64,000 nt of DNA from Sphingobium baderi (GTDB lineage: Bacteria; Pseudomonadota; Alphaproteobacteria; Sphingomonadales; Sphingomonadaceae). Position numbers and translations under genes: made by a program. Below the pieces are notes generated by a model that saw only the letters and a program-made list of their open reading frames with translations, did not search any database and was not told the origin of the DNA. The stretch spans positions 3,490,501 through 3,554,500 of the forward strand of contig NZ_CP013264.1 of the NCBI RefSeq assembly GCF_001456115.1. The letters are read 5' to 3'. How positions within the stretch are numbered: the stretch's first letter is position 1; each line of letters starts with the position of its first letter. Below are positions 1 through 8,133 of this stretch, piece by piece.

Positions 1-1073
1 GCGGAACGGACATTCACGTCCAGGTCGACATGCTCGCCGTCGCCCGCATCCCTGGGCTTCAGCGTGACGGTGGACACAAGGCCGGTCGCCACGATGGCGC
101 GCCGCAGATCCTCCACATCCGACGCCATATAGGGATCGCCCGGATCGAAACGTGCTATTTCCTGAAGGTGCCGGGCATCGAACAGCTTGTTGTCATTGAG
201 GATGATATTGCCGAAAGTGCGATAGCCGCCCGGCGCGACGGCCATGTCCAGATCGCCCTTGCGCTCCTCATGGTCGATCCGCACCTCCGGCTCGTCGATC
301 CTGGCGAAGGGGAAGCCATTTTCCGCCAGCGCATTGGACAGTGAATCGCGCCCCGCCAATATCCGGTCCGCGTCCACCGGATCGCCCGCCTTGACCGGAA
401 AAGCCTCGCGCAATTTGGGTTCCCGCGCACCCGTCTCTGCCAGCCCCGTCAACTCGACCGAGGACAACAGATATTGCCTCCCCGGCACGACATCGAACTG
501 CACCGCCAGCCTGTCGCTCCCCGGTGGCGGCGCCGACACTGAACCGCGGATGCGCGCCGCATAATAGCCCTTGGCCCGCAGCAACTGGTCCAGCAGCTCG
601 CGATCTTCCTTCAACCGCCGGTTGATCTGCGCCAGATTGGCCCGGCGGCGCTCGCCCTGCGACAGGGTCGACAATTCCTTGAAACGCAGATTGAACTGCT
701 CGTCCGCGATCCCCTCCACGCCGTTCAGCTTCACGCTGTAGCGCCGCTCTTCCCCCGCATCGGTGAAAACGGGGTTCTGCTCGACCGGCTCTTCGACCAC
801 GGGCGCTTCCGCCATGCTCTCGCTATCGGCGTCGGCGGCCTCTGCATGGGGGTCGGCGGGGAGCGGCTCCACCTTGTCCGGCTGTCCCATGTCGGGCCAG
901 TCGATGCCGATGTCGGGCATGGGGTCGAGCGGCTGCGCTTCGTCCTGCGCGGGCGCGGGCGCAGTCTGGGCATGAACGGCCCATGGCGCGGCCAGCAACA
1001 ACGGCGCAAGGACAAGCCGTGCGGCATGCGGGCAGCCTGAAAAGCGGCATCGGGTCCGCAAGCCGTTGGTCAT
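1..1073 (-). CDS. tamA: TamA-like outer-membrane assembly protein (BamA/TamA family), 5' part
   Basis: Reading from the ATG at 1073 leftward gives an open frame of 357 codons that runs off the window edge, so the C-terminal barrel is not visible. The N-terminus has a basic, then hydrophobic signal peptide ending near AVHA-QT. A long acidic, proline-rich stretch follows, then POTRA-like repeats (for example YSVKLNGVEG, YLLSSVELTG and a segment on NIILNDNKLFDARHL). This order fits the TamA branch of the BamA/Omp85 superfamily, which with TamB inserts or transports outer-membrane components. TamB would be expected further left but lies outside the window. The family call is firm; TamA against another Omp85 paralogue is inference. 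Confidence 0.8.
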   Translation of the reverse strand, partial: MTNGLRTRCRFSGCPHAARLVLAPLLLAAPWAVHAQTAPAPAQDEAQPLDPMPDIGIDWPDMGQPDKVEPLPADPHAEAADADSESMAEAPVVEEPVEQNPVFTDAGEERRYSVKLNGVEGIADEQFNLRFKELSTLSQGERRRANLAQINRRLKEDRELLDQLLRAKGYYAARIRGSVSAPPPGSDRLAVQFDVVPGRQYLLSSVELTGLAETGAREPKLREAFPVKAGDPVDADRILAGRDSLSNALAENGFPFARIDEPEVRIDHEERKGDLDMAVAPGGYRTFGNIILNDNKLFDARHLQEIARFDPGDPYMASDVEDLRRAIVATGLVSTVTLKPRDAGDGEHVDLDVNVRS

Positions 1074-1154
1074 GCGCCTGATCTAGACCAGATGCAGTGC
1101 CCAATGCCAGTCAAGAAGCAAGCCGGTCGCATCATTCCATCGCAGCGGCCGCCT

Positions 1155-1634
1155 TCAGAAGGACGTGCTGAGCCGGTCCATCAAAGCGCGCGCGGGGCTT
1201 TGCCGTTCCTCGCCATCGGGACGCAGCATCAGGTCGATGCGTTCCTGCAGGCGCGCCACGCGCGCATAAAGTTCCTGGCTCGCCTCGACCAGGGATCGCG
1301 CCGCGAAAGGAAATGCGGCGACCAGCCCCTCATCGCTTTGCGCCGCCGCGCCCAGCCGATATTTCTCTTCGCCCAGTTCCGCGTCGCCAATCTCTCCCCG
1401 CTGCCACGCCCGTTGGCTCAGCAGCCAGGCGATGATGTGCATGAGGCGCGTCGTCACCTTGAGCGATTCGCAGGCGAAGGCGACCCGTTGCAGAGGTTCC
1501 TCGGCCAGATCTTCGGGCAGTGCCCCGGAATCGAAATAGGAACGCGCCTCGTCCGCCATGACCATGGCTTCCAGATAGAGGCCGTCCACCAGACGCCGAT
1601 GAAGTCCCCGATCAAGCGATGCTGCTTTTCCCAT
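1155..1634 (-). CDS. rcdA: DUF1465 family protein, RcdA-like (regulator of CtrA degradation)
   Basis: The 159-residue protein starts MGKAASLDRGLHRRLVDGLY and is mostly helical, with the conserved DEARSYFD, ESLKVTTRLMHIIAWLLSQRA and SLVEASQELYARVARLQ blocks of DUF1465. In Caulobacter this family is RcdA, an adaptor that helps ClpXP degrade the cell-cycle regulator CtrA at the pole. The frame stays open further upstream, but the conserved part begins at the ATG at 1634. No clear Shine-Dalgarno precedes that ATG, so the start is moderately sure. The gene stands between tamA and a DUF465 gene on the same strand. Confidence 0.8.
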   Translation of the reverse strand: MGKAASLDRGLHRRLVDGLYLEAMVMADEARSYFDSGALPEDLAEEPLQRVAFACESLKVTTRLMHIIAWLLSQRAWQRGEIGDAELGEEKYRLGAAAQSDEGLVAAFPFAARSLVEASQELYARVARLQERIDLMLRPDGEERQSPARALMDRLSTSF

Positions 1635-1718
1635 TTCGCATGGGTGGCATATTCTTCGCGCCTTGTCAGTCCCGCCTCGCGCGTCGCCGAAGGGTTGTCC
1701 CATTCAGGGGCGACCGGT

Positions 1719-1898
1719 TCAGGCGATGATGTCCGGCACCAGCGAATCTTCCAGCAACGACATTTCGTCGCGCAGGCGCAGCTTGCGCTTCTTCAGCCGG
1801 GCGATCTGCATCTGGTCGCCCGCGCCCGAATCGACCAGAGCGGAAATCGCGCTGTCGAGGTCGCGATGCTCGACGCGCAGGATTTCCAATCGACGCAT
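1719..1898 (-). CDS. YdcH/DUF465 family small protein
   Basis: This 59-residue protein is a helical hairpin, starting MRRLEILRVEHRDLDSAI and containing IARLKKRKLRLRDEM, the hallmark of the DUF465 (YdcH) family, whose function is unknown. The ATG at 1898 has a GGGAAG ribosome-binding site about six bases upstream. An upstream GTG at 1916 is a less likely start. It is transcribed divergently from a second DUF465 gene at 2090, with about 190 bases between them. Confidence 0.8.
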   Translation of the reverse strand: MRRLEILRVEHRDLDSAISALVDSGAGDQMQIARLKKRKLRLRDEMSLLEDSLVPDIIA

Positions 1899-2089
1899 GA
1901 TGTCTTCCCGGCTCACCGCATTCGCTTCCCAGAACTCCCGTTCCCATGACGAGCCGTTGATAGCCTGCCGGGCCCATGCGGGCCATCGCAAATTTCCGCG
2001 CGACCCATCGCAAAGCCCCAATAGGGCCGAGACAAGCGGGACGATTCATGATCTATTCGATCATCCATCACCCTCGTCAGGAGAATGTC

Positions 2090-2248
2090 ATGGAAAACAG
2101 CCATATTTCCGCTCTTTCAGCCAAGCACGCCGGACTTGAGGCACGAATCAAGACCGAGACGAGTCGGCCCATGCCGGACGCAACGCTCGTCGCTTCGCTC
2201 AAGAAGCAGAAACTGCGGTTGAAGGAGGAGATGACGGCGCAACATTAA
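2090..2248 (+). CDS. YdcH/DUF465 family small protein
   Basis: The protein has 52 residues, starts MENSHISALSAKHAGLE and carries the family's LKKQKLRLKEEM block near its C-terminus. AGGAG lies seven bases before the ATG, which fixes the start although the frame is open upstream. It is paralogous to the DUF465 gene transcribed away from it at 1719-1898. A strong intrinsic terminator follows about 55 bases after the stop. Function unknown. Confidence 0.8.
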   Translation: MENSHISALSAKHAGLEARIKTETSRPMPDATLVASLKKQKLRLKEEMTAQH

Positions 2249-2303
2249 GCGCGGCCATCATAGCATGGCGGGCTTCATCAGATGGAGGTGAAGCCCGAAA
2301 GAT

Positions 2304-2329
2304 AAAGCCCCGTTCGCGCGGGGCTTTTT
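2304..2329 (+). terminator. Rho-independent terminator after the forward DUF465 gene
   Basis: An 8-bp stem AAGCCCCG / CGGGGCTT with a six-base loop is followed by a run of T. It ends the transcript of the forward DUF465 gene and also separates it from the convergent VOC gene. Confidence 0.8.
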
Positions 2330-2388
2330 ATTGGGGCATTCCCAGCTTGCGCGCCTCCCTCGCGGATCAGCGGACCGTCAAGCCAAGA

Positions 2389-2811
2389 TCAGATCGCAAA
2401 CTGCACCAGGCCGTTTTCATCGATGAGCCAGGCCGGGTTCCACGCTATCTCCCAGGCGTGATCGTCAGGATCGGCGACATATCCACGGAAACCGCCATGC
2501 GGCGGGGCATCTGCCGGTCTGATGATGCGGCCGCCGGCATTGGCCAGTTTCCCGATTACAACTTCCACGTCCGCTTGACCGGGCACGTTATGCGCCAGGG
2601 AAAATGCCCCCGGCGACAATAAGCCGAAACGGCTCATGTCCTTTTCCAGCGCCGACGCTTCAAAGGTTCCCAGAACCAATCCGTTCATCTGATAGAATAT
2701 GATCTCGTCATTCTCGAACACCGGGGCCCATCCGAAGCCTTCAGTATAAAATCGGCGCGAGCGCGGCAGATCGCGAATGCCCAAAGTGATCACGGAAATC
2801 TGTTGCTGCAT
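2389..2811 (-). CDS. VOC family protein (glyoxalase/bleomycin-resistance fold)
   Basis: The 140-residue protein starts MQQQISVITLGIRDLPRSRRFY, the typical first beta-alpha module of the vicinal-oxygen-chelate fold. The second module includes VEVVIGKLANAGGRII and the metal-side ending GFRGYVADPDDHAWEIAWNP, with the Glu of WEIAWNP as a usual metal ligand. The family includes dioxygenases, lyases and drug-binding proteins; nothing here fixes the substrate. The start at 2811 was chosen because the fold begins there; a 13-residue extension is possible. It stands alone, convergent with the DUF465 gene. Confidence 0.75.
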   Translation of the reverse strand: MQQQISVITLGIRDLPRSRRFYTEGFGWAPVFENDEIIFYQMNGLVLGTFEASALEKDMSRFGLLSPGAFSLAHNVPGQADVEVVIGKLANAGGRIIRPADAPPHGGFRGYVADPDDHAWEIAWNPAWLIDENGLVQFAI

Positions 2812-3026
2812 ATCAAGCCCTTTCTTTCGCTGCCGCACCGCTGCGGTCAACGTTCAAGGTCTTGGGACTCGACGCCGCAGCGAAGGTCAGGGCCTGCTCC
2901 GCAGGGATCGGGCCAACCGCACCGATCTCCCCTTTTTCGACAGGCGATGTCTAGCAACGCCGACTTTTGCCGGCAATGGCCGACTTGGCCGCAACCCGCC
3001 GTACCGCGCTCAGGTCCGGCTGCGAT

Positions 3027-3392
3027 TCAACGGGCGCGGATGGAATGCGGGCGGAGATAATCGGGCATCATATGCCTTTTGCCGCTGCCCGCCGGACGCC
3101 GGACCAGCCGGGGGTCGATCGGCCTGTCGAAAGCGACGCCGATTCGCTCGCCATGGGTCCAGGCGACCTGACCGGACACCTTGCCCACGCCCCGCAATTC
3201 CAGAGTGAGGCGGGTTTGCACCGCGATCCGCCGTTCGCACTCCGCCATCAATCCGGTGGCCGACAGGTTGCGGACACGCGCCTGACACAGCGGCATACCG
3301 TCATCCCTGACCAGATTCGTCAGCAGAAAAAGGCTGTCTCGTGGCGACGTTCTGGCAGGGCCGCGCTCCAACCCATCCTGTTCCATGCCCAT
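3027..3392 (-). CDS. PilZ domain protein (possible cyclic-di-GMP receptor)
   Basis: The 121-residue protein is a single PilZ-like beta barrel. Visible parts are RVRNLSATGLMAE (the (D/N)xSxxG element), LTLELRGVGKVSGQVAWTHG and RIGVAFDRPIDP. Such proteins usually bind cyclic di-GMP and change motility or polysaccharide output. The basic RxxxR motif that normally precedes the barrel is not obvious, so ligand binding is uncertain. The ATG at 3392 or the one at 3386 could be used; neither has a strong ribosome-binding site. The ~215 bases upstream of the neighbouring VOC gene hold nothing recognisable. Confidence 0.65.
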   Translation of the reverse strand: MGMEQDGLERGPARTSPRDSLFLLTNLVRDDGMPLCQARVRNLSATGLMAECERRIAVQTRLTLELRGVGKVSGQVAWTHGERIGVAFDRPIDPRLVRRPAGSGKRHMMPDYLRPHSIRAR

Positions 3393-3465
3393 TGACCGAC
3401 CCGTCGCATATTATTTGTGGAAAGACCGGATCATTGCCAGCAGCACATGGACAAAATGTTAATCG

Positions 3466-3930
3466 TCAGTCGTCGCGCGAAATCTTTTCCTGCCGCTCAT
3501 GGCGTTCCTGCGCTTCCACCGTCATGGTCGCGATCGGGCGGGCTTCCAGCCGACCCAGCGAAATCGGTTCGCCTGTCACCTCGCAATAACCATATTCGCC
3601 CTCATCGATGCGGCGGAGCGCGGCGTCGATCTTGGAAATCAGCTTGCGCTGGCGATCGCGGGTACGCAGTTCGATCGACCAGTCCGTTTCGCTCGATGCG
3701 CGATCGTTAAGGTCGGGTTCGCGCAGCGGTTCATTCTGGAGGACGGCGAGCGTTCCCTCCGCTTCGGCGAGAATCTGTTTCTTCCAGTCCCACAGGCGCT
3801 GCCGGAAATATTCCAGTTGCACCGGATTCATGAATTCCTCGTCCGGGGAAGGACGATAGTCGGTAGGGAGTGTTACAGCCGATTTCGGCGGCTTGTCGCC
3901 GTCCTTCTCGGAATTCAAAACCGATGCCAT
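3466..3930 (-). CDS. dksA: DksA/TraR-family transcription factor (alpha type)
   Basis: The 154-residue protein has the coiled-coil of DksA (FRQRLWDWKKQILAEAE through SKIDAALRRIDEGEYGYC) and the C-terminal globule LEARPIATMTVEAQERHE. DksA binds the RNA polymerase secondary channel and tunes stringent-response transcription together with ppGpp. Only one of the four zinc-binding cysteines is left (YGYCEVTGEP); the other positions are T, T and A-like residues, as is common in alphaproteobacteria. GGAGAG lies shortly before the ATG at 3930, which favours that start over one ten codons upstream. The acidic tip residues expected of the coiled-coil fall around SSETDWSIELRTRD. Confidence 0.88.
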   Translation of the reverse strand: MASVLNSEKDGDKPPKSAVTLPTDYRPSPDEEFMNPVQLEYFRQRLWDWKKQILAEAEGTLAVLQNEPLREPDLNDRASSETDWSIELRTRDRQRKLISKIDAALRRIDEGEYGYCEVTGEPISLGRLEARPIATMTVEAQERHERQEKISRDD

Positions 3931-4354
3931 CTGGCTCTCCGACTCGATGGGCCCCGGCACTTAAAGGACCGGACAGCCATTCCTTTATGATTGGGCGCTC
4001 TAATAGCCACGGGCGCACAGCGACACAAGCGAACATTCTCCGCTTCTTACCGCTTGCCGCCTGTCCGTTTTTCCGCGAGCGCAAGGATGCGCCGAGTCCC
4101 TTGGATGCGGCCGTGCAGGCATCGGATGGCAAGCCGGATTCATTTCGCCGCGCGGGAATGTTCCATAGTGGGACGTTAACCATATTTGCCCATGTCGCTG
4201 CCGGAATCTGCTCGACTTGAGGACGACATTCAGGGTTAACGGCGTTGCGGTTAACGCTTTATTTTGCGTTCCTGCACATAGGGAAAACCCGCCGCCCCTT
4301 CACTGGGCCAAGCCAGCGACGGGCGACCAGGGGATAAAGGAAAAGAGCAAACCT
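3931..4354. other. Intergenic region between divergent dksA and the Ser-rich protein gene
   Basis: These 424 bases hold no convincing gene. They contain three copies of GTTAAC, at 4175, 4235 and 4250. The last two lie in a 15-base direct repeat beginning GGTTAACG. Both neighbouring promoters must lie here, since the two genes are divergent. Confidence 0.6.
4234..4256 (+). promoter_or_regulatory. Tandem GGTTAACG motif, candidate operator or promoter element
   Basis: GGTTAACG occurs twice with 15-base periodicity, about 100 bases before the start of the Ser-rich protein gene, and an inverted third copy of GTTAAC lies at 4175. GTTAAC is palindromic and contains TTAA, the half-site of CtrA boxes, but the spacing is 11 rather than the canonical 7 bases. 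Assignment to a regulator is not supported; only the repetition is seen. Confidence 0.3.
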
Positions 4355-5347
4355 ATGTCGGTACGGATGGCATTGGCAAAATTGTGCGCCTGCACTTGCG
4401 GCGGAGCGATCATTGGCGGGGGAGCCGTCCATGTCGCGGAAAGCGCGCGTCCCGCGGGGGTCCAAAGCACCAAGAGTGTGAAGGCCGCGCCCAGGAAACG
4501 CTACGCGGTCCACACAGTGAAACGCAAGGTCGTCAAGACGGTGACCGCCTGCGCGCCGTCCACGGTGACCGTCACTACCCAGGCCGCGCCCATTCCCCTT
4601 CCCGCGCCCATGCCGGTGGCTGAAATGCCGATGATGTCGGGCGGGTCGGCCGTTCCGGTCGTCATGGGCGGCGGCTTCGGCGGATTCGGCGGAGGCGGGT
4701 TCATCGGCGGCTTCTTCGGTGGCGGGGGCGGCAGCAGCGGCGGCGGTTCTGTGGTGATCTCCTCCACCAGCAGTTCGACCGGTGGCATCAGCAGTTCGAC
4801 CAGTTCGACCACGGGCGGCGTTTCCACCTCCACGGGCGGTGTTTCGACCTCCACGGGCGGTGTTTCGACCTCAACCGGTGGCGTCTCGACCTCCAGCGGC
4901 AACGTGTCGACATCCAGCGGCGTCTCCACCTCGTCGGGCAATGTCTCCACATCGTCCGGCAATGTGTCGACCTCTTCGGGCGTCAGCACTTCTTCGTCCA
5001 GTTCGTCCTCCTCCTCATCCTCTTCTTCGTCCTCCTCCAGTTCGTCGAGCAGTTCGAGCGGCGGACACGGCCATGGGTCGTCGGGTTCGTCGGGCTCCTC
5101 ATCCAGCTCGTCGAGCAGCGGTTCATCGGGCAGTTCCTCGTCAAGCTTCGGCACGACGAGCAGCAGTTCAAGCTCCTCCAGTTCGTCGTCGAGCAGCTCC
5201 TCGTCGAGCAGTTCGGGCGGCACGTCCAGCAGCACCGGGGGCACGGACGTTCCCGCGCCGCCCATGGTCCTGCTATTTGGCGCTGGCGCGGTGGCGCTGG
5301 TCGCCCGCCGCCGCTTCGCCGAGCGGAAGACCAAGGCGGCGGCCTGA
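4355..5347 (+). CDS. Ser/Gly-rich repetitive surface protein with PEP-CTERM-like C-terminus
   Basis: The protein has 330 residues. A hydrophobic N-terminal segment (MALAKLCACTCGGAIIGGGAVH) is followed by a basic stretch, a Pro/Met patch and a Gly/Phe-rich block (GGGFGGFGGGGF). Residues from about 145 to 305 are almost only Ser, Thr, Gly and Val, in GGVSTST repeats and then long serine runs. The C-terminus is VPAPPMVLLFGAGAVALVARRR: a proline-rich motif, one membrane segment and an arginine cluster, as in PEP-CTERM sorting tails. This suggests an exported, possibly glycosylated, surface protein. AAAGGA precedes the ATG at 4355. Export is inferred; function is unknown. Confidence 0.7.
   Translation: MSVRMALAKLCACTCGGAIIGGGAVHVAESARPAGVQSTKSVKAAPRKRYAVHTVKRKVVKTVTACAPSTVTVTTQAAPIPLPAPMPVAEMPMMSGGSAVPVVMGGGFGGFGGGGFIGGFFGGGGGSSGGGSVVISSTSSSTGGISSSTSSTTGGVSTSTGGVSTSTGGVSTSTGGVSTSSGNVSTSSGVSTSSGNVSTSSGNVSTSSGVSTSSSSSSSSSSSSSSSSSSSSSSSGGHGHGSSGSSGSSSSSSSSGSSGSSSSSFGTTSSSSSSSSSSSSSSSSSSSGGTSSSTGGTDVPAPPMVLLFGAGAVALVARRRFAERKTKAAA
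4814..4996 (+). repeat. 21-bp tandem repeat coding for GGVSTST-type units
   Basis: Units begin at 4814, 4835, 4856, 4877 and 4898, each 21 bases and coding for GGVSTST or GNVSTSS. Later units at 4919 and 4979 are shortened by one codon. The array lies in frame inside the Ser-rich protein gene, so unit gain or loss would change protein length without a frameshift. Confidence 0.85.
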
Positions 5348-5369
5348 CGGAACGCCCCCGGGGCAACAG

Positions 5370-5405
5370 AAAAGGGCGGCGCCGGTCAACGGCCCGCCCT
5401 TTTTT
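5370..5405 (+). terminator. Rho-independent terminator after the Ser-rich gene
   Basis: AAAAGGGCGG pairs with CCGCCCTTTT and the stem is followed by T residues. The A/T symmetry suggests it can act for both the Ser-rich gene and the convergent host-attachment gene. Confidence 0.8.
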
Positions 5406-5424
5406 GCGGGCGCGCGACAGTGGG

Positions 5425-5865
5425 TCAGTTTTCCAGGATGATCCGCTCGATCTCCGGCACAGGGTGATTGGACAGATCCTTGGCGATCTCACCGGCCAGG
5501 CGGCTCTGCACTTCCTTGTGATAATGTTTACGCAGTTCGCCTAGCACCGTGGGCGGCGCGACGATGATCAGCTTTTCATAATCCTTCGCCAATGCCCCGC
5601 GCTTCAGCAGGTCCGCCGCTTCCGTCGCGAAACGGGCTTCCTCCAGATCGTGAAAATTCGTCTGTTCCATCGCGCTGCGATGGCTGCCGACGGAATTGAA
5701 AGCGCGGCCCGGCGCGTCGGACGCCTGATCGCGATCGGGCGGGTTATCCTGCGTCCTGGTCGTCTCCGTTTCCAGATTGGGAAAGGCGTCATCGCCTTTG
5801 TTACGGAACAGTAACAACTTGCGCCCATCCACCACCATCACCACCGCATCATGATCGATTCGCAT
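5425..5865 (-). CDS. Host-attachment family protein
   Basis: The 146-residue protein begins MRIDHDAVVMVVDGRKLLLFRNKGD, followed by FNSVGSHRSAMEQTNFHDLEEARFATEAADLL and LIIVAPPTVLGELRKHYHKEVQ. This is the order of the family named after the Agrobacterium host-attachment protein, which has an eRF1/baeRF-like fold. The biochemical role is unknown. AAGGAG lies six bases before the ATG at 5865, which is preferred over the ATG at 5871, where the spacing would be zero. It is convergent with the Ser-rich gene and divergent from serS. Confidence 0.75.
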   Translation of the reverse strand: MRIDHDAVVMVVDGRKLLLFRNKGDDAFPNLETETTRTQDNPPDRDQASDAPGRAFNSVGSHRSAMEQTNFHDLEEARFATEAADLLKRGALAKDYEKLIIVAPPTVLGELRKHYHKEVQSRLAGEIAKDLSNHPVPEIERIILEN

Positions 5866-5953
5866 CGCCATCTCCTTCTTGAGTTCACTGTCACCAACGG
5901 ACGGCAGCGCGCAGGGTTGCGCGGCCGATCGCGTAACGGCATAGGGCTGGGCC

Positions 5954-7231
5954 ATGCACGACATCCGCTTCATCCGCGAAAACCCCGCCGCTTTCGACGC
6001 CGCCCTCACCCGTCGGGGTCTTGAGCCGCTCTCTGCCGGGATACTGGCGCTCGACGAGCGCAGCCGCGCGATCAAGACCGAATTGCAGCAGGGCCAGGCG
6101 CGTCGCAACGAAGCGAGCAAGGCCATCGGTCAGGCCATCGCCATCAAGGACATGAAAAAGGCCGAAAGCCTCAAGGCGGAAGTCGCCGCGCTCAAGGAAC
6201 AGATGCCCGCTCTGGAAGCAGAAGACCGGGAAACCGGCGAAGCGCTCCAGGCGATGCTGGCCGCCATCCCCAACCTTCCCGCCGACGATGTTCCACCGGG
6301 TGAAGATGAAGCAGCCAATGTGGAACTCAGCCGCTGGGGCGAGCCGCGCAGCTTCCCTTTCACCCCGCAGGATCATGCCGATTTTGGTCCCGCGCTGGGA
6401 CTGGATTTCGAGGGCGCGGCGGCGCTGTCGGGCGCGCGCTTCGCTGCATTGCGCGGCCAGATGGCGCGGCTTCACCGGGCGCTCGCCCAGTTCATGCTCG
6501 ACCGCCAATCGGGTGAGAATGGCTATGAGGAAGTGAACCCGCCCCTGCTGGTCCGCGACGAGGCGCTATTCGGCACCGGGCAATTGCCCAAATTCGCCGA
6601 AGACCTGTTCCGCACCACCGACGGACGTTGGCTGATCCCCACGGCGGAGGTCAGCCTCACCAATCTGGTGCGCGAACAGATCGTTCCGATGGAAAGCCTG
6701 CCGCTGCGCCTCACCGCGCTCACCCCCTGTTTTCGCTCCGAAGCCGGATCGGCTGGCCGCGACACGCGCGGCTTCATCCGCCAGCACCAGTTCGAGAAGG
6801 TGGAACTGGTCGCCATCTGCAAGCCCGAGGCTTCCGAAGCCGAGCATGAACGCATGTGCGGGGCGGCGGAAGGCATATTGCAGGCGCTGAACCTGCCTTA
6901 TCGCAAGATGCTGCTATGCACGGGCGACATGGGGTTTTCCGCGCGCAAGACTTATGATCTTGAAGTCTGGCTCCCCAGCCAGCAAACCTATCGCGAGATC
7001 AGTTCCATATCGAACTGCGGTGACTTCCAGGCGCGGCGAATGAACGCACGTTTCAAACCGGAAGGCGAGAAGCAGACCCGCTTCCTCCACACGCTGAACG
7101 GGTCAGGACTGGCGGTCGGCCGCACACTGGTCGCCGTGCTGGAAAATTACCAGCAGGAGGATGGCAGCGTTATCGTGCCGGAGGCGCTGGCGCCTTATAT
7201 GGGCGGCACCACTCGGCTGCGACCGAGATAA
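5954..7231 (+). CDS. serS: Seryl-tRNA synthetase
   Basis: The 425-residue enzyme has the usual length. It starts [11 protein letters not shown] and has the long antiparallel coiled-coil arm (about residues 28-100) that binds the tRNA-Ser variable arm. The class II core follows, with motif 2 in [24 protein letters not shown] and motif 3 near [20 protein letters not shown]. It charges tRNA-Ser, and selenocysteine tRNA where present, in the cytoplasm. surE follows in the same direction after a repeat-containing 90-base gap. Confidence 0.97.
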   Translation: MHDIRFIRENPAAFDAALTRRGLEPLSAGILALDERSRAIKTELQQGQARRNEASKAIGQAIAIKDMKKAESLKAEVAALKEQMPALEAEDRETGEALQAMLAAIPNLPADDVPPGEDEAANVELSRWGEPRSFPFTPQDHADFGPALGLDFEGAAALSGARFAALRGQMARLHRALAQFMLDRQSGENGYEEVNPPLLVRDEALFGTGQLPKFAEDLFRTTDGRWLIPTAEVSLTNLVREQIVPMESLPLRLTALTPCFRSEAGSAGRDTRGFIRQHQFEKVELVAICKPEASEAEHERMCGAAEGILQALNLPYRKMLLCTGDMGFSARKTYDLEVWLPSQQTYREISSISNCGDFQARRMNARFKPEGEKQTRFLHTLNGSGLAVGRTLVAVLENYQQEDGSVIVPEALAPYMGGTTRLRPR

Positions 7232-7241
7232 GGGCTTGCCT

Positions 7242-7305
7242 CGTTCGTTTCGAGCGAAGTCGAAAACGGGCGCATGGATTTCTCGACTTCGCCCGAAGCG
7301 AACCG
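7242..7305 (+). repeat. REP-like inverted repeat between serS and surE
   Basis: CGTTCGTTTCGAGCGAAGTCGA (7242-7263) is the near-perfect inverse of the segment at 7283-7305, with about three mismatches and a 19-base spacer. The pair would form a strong RNA hairpin. The sequence style matches other dispersed intergenic palindromes of this genome, and the element may stabilise or end the serS transcript. Confidence 0.65.
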
Positions 7306-7321
7306 AAGTGGTAGATTACCT

Positions 7322-8086
7322 ATGCGTATCCTTCTCACCAATGACGATGGCGTTTATGCTCCAGGACTCCGGGTGCTGGAGGAGATCGCCCGAACGCTGT
7401 CCGACGACATCTGGATCGTTGCTCCTCACGAGGAGCAGTCGGGCGCGGGCCACAGCCTGACGCTGACCCGCCCGCTGCGTATCCGCAAGCACGCAGATAA
7501 GCATTACAGCGTCACCGGCACGCCCACCGATGCGGTGATGATGGCGGTCGGTCATCTGATGAAGGACTGCAAGCCCGATCTGGTGCTGTCGGGCGTCAAT
7601 CGCGGCGCCAATCTGGCGGAGGACGTGACCTATTCGGGCACCGTTTCCGCCGCGATGGAAGGCGCGATTTCCGGTATCCGCTCCATCGCGCTCAGCCAGG
7701 TCTATATGCGTGAGGGCATGGGCGACGCTGTCCCCTTCGCCGCTGCGCGCGCCTGGGGAGAGAAGGTGCTGCGACCGCTGATCGCTATGCCCGCCTCCCC
7801 GCGGATGCTGTTCAACGTCAATTTCCCCGCAATGGACCCGGATCAGATCAAGGGCGTACGCGTGGCGCGACAGGGCTTTCACGACATCGACCGCACCTCC
7901 ATCGTCGAAGGCGTCGATCCGCGCGGCTATCGCTATTACTGGTTTGGCCTTGGCACCAGCGATGCGGTCCCGGAAGGCACGGACCTTGCGGCGATTGCGG
8001 AAGGCTATGTGGCGGTCACGCCGCTCCACTTCGACCTGACGCAGGACAGCGCAATGGCGGCGACAGTTCAGGCCTTTGCGGACTGA
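7322..8086 (+). CDS. surE: 5'/3'-nucleotidase SurE
   Basis: The 254-residue protein begins MRILLTNDDGVYAPGL, containing the metal-binding NDD, and continues with VAPHEEQSGAGHSLT, TGTPTDAVMMAV, SGVNRGANLAEDVTYSGTVSAAMEG, all hallmark blocks of SurE. It is a metal-dependent phosphatase acting on nucleoside monophosphates, associated with stationary-phase survival. The frame is open upstream, but the conserved start is the ATG at 7322. It lies just before the NlpD-like gene, the common surE-nlpD order, although pcm is absent here. Confidence 0.95.
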   Translation: MRILLTNDDGVYAPGLRVLEEIARTLSDDIWIVAPHEEQSGAGHSLTLTRPLRIRKHADKHYSVTGTPTDAVMMAVGHLMKDCKPDLVLSGVNRGANLAEDVTYSGTVSAAMEGAISGIRSIALSQVYMREGMGDAVPFAAARAWGEKVLRPLIAMPASPRMLFNVNFPAMDPDQIKGVRVARQGFHDIDRTSIVEGVDPRGYRYYWFGLGTSDAVPEGTDLAAIAEGYVAVTPLHFDLTQDSAMAATVQAFAD

Positions 8087-8133
8087 TCGCCCGACAGGGA
8101 TGACAAGACTGCGACGACGCGGCTAGAGAGGAT

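Noticed and set aside
4235..4255. CtrA box (TTAA-N7-TTAA) before the Ser-rich gene
   Set aside because: The spacing between TTAA half-sites is 11, not 7.
4814..4996. CRISPR array
   Set aside because: The units are contiguous, in frame and without spacers; it is a coding tandem repeat.
4501..5334. Long minus-strand frame (277 codons) opposite the Ser-rich gene
   Set aside because: It is an antisense shadow of the repeat: its Glu/Leu-rich sequence mirrors the serine codons, and no ribosome-binding site or family is seen.
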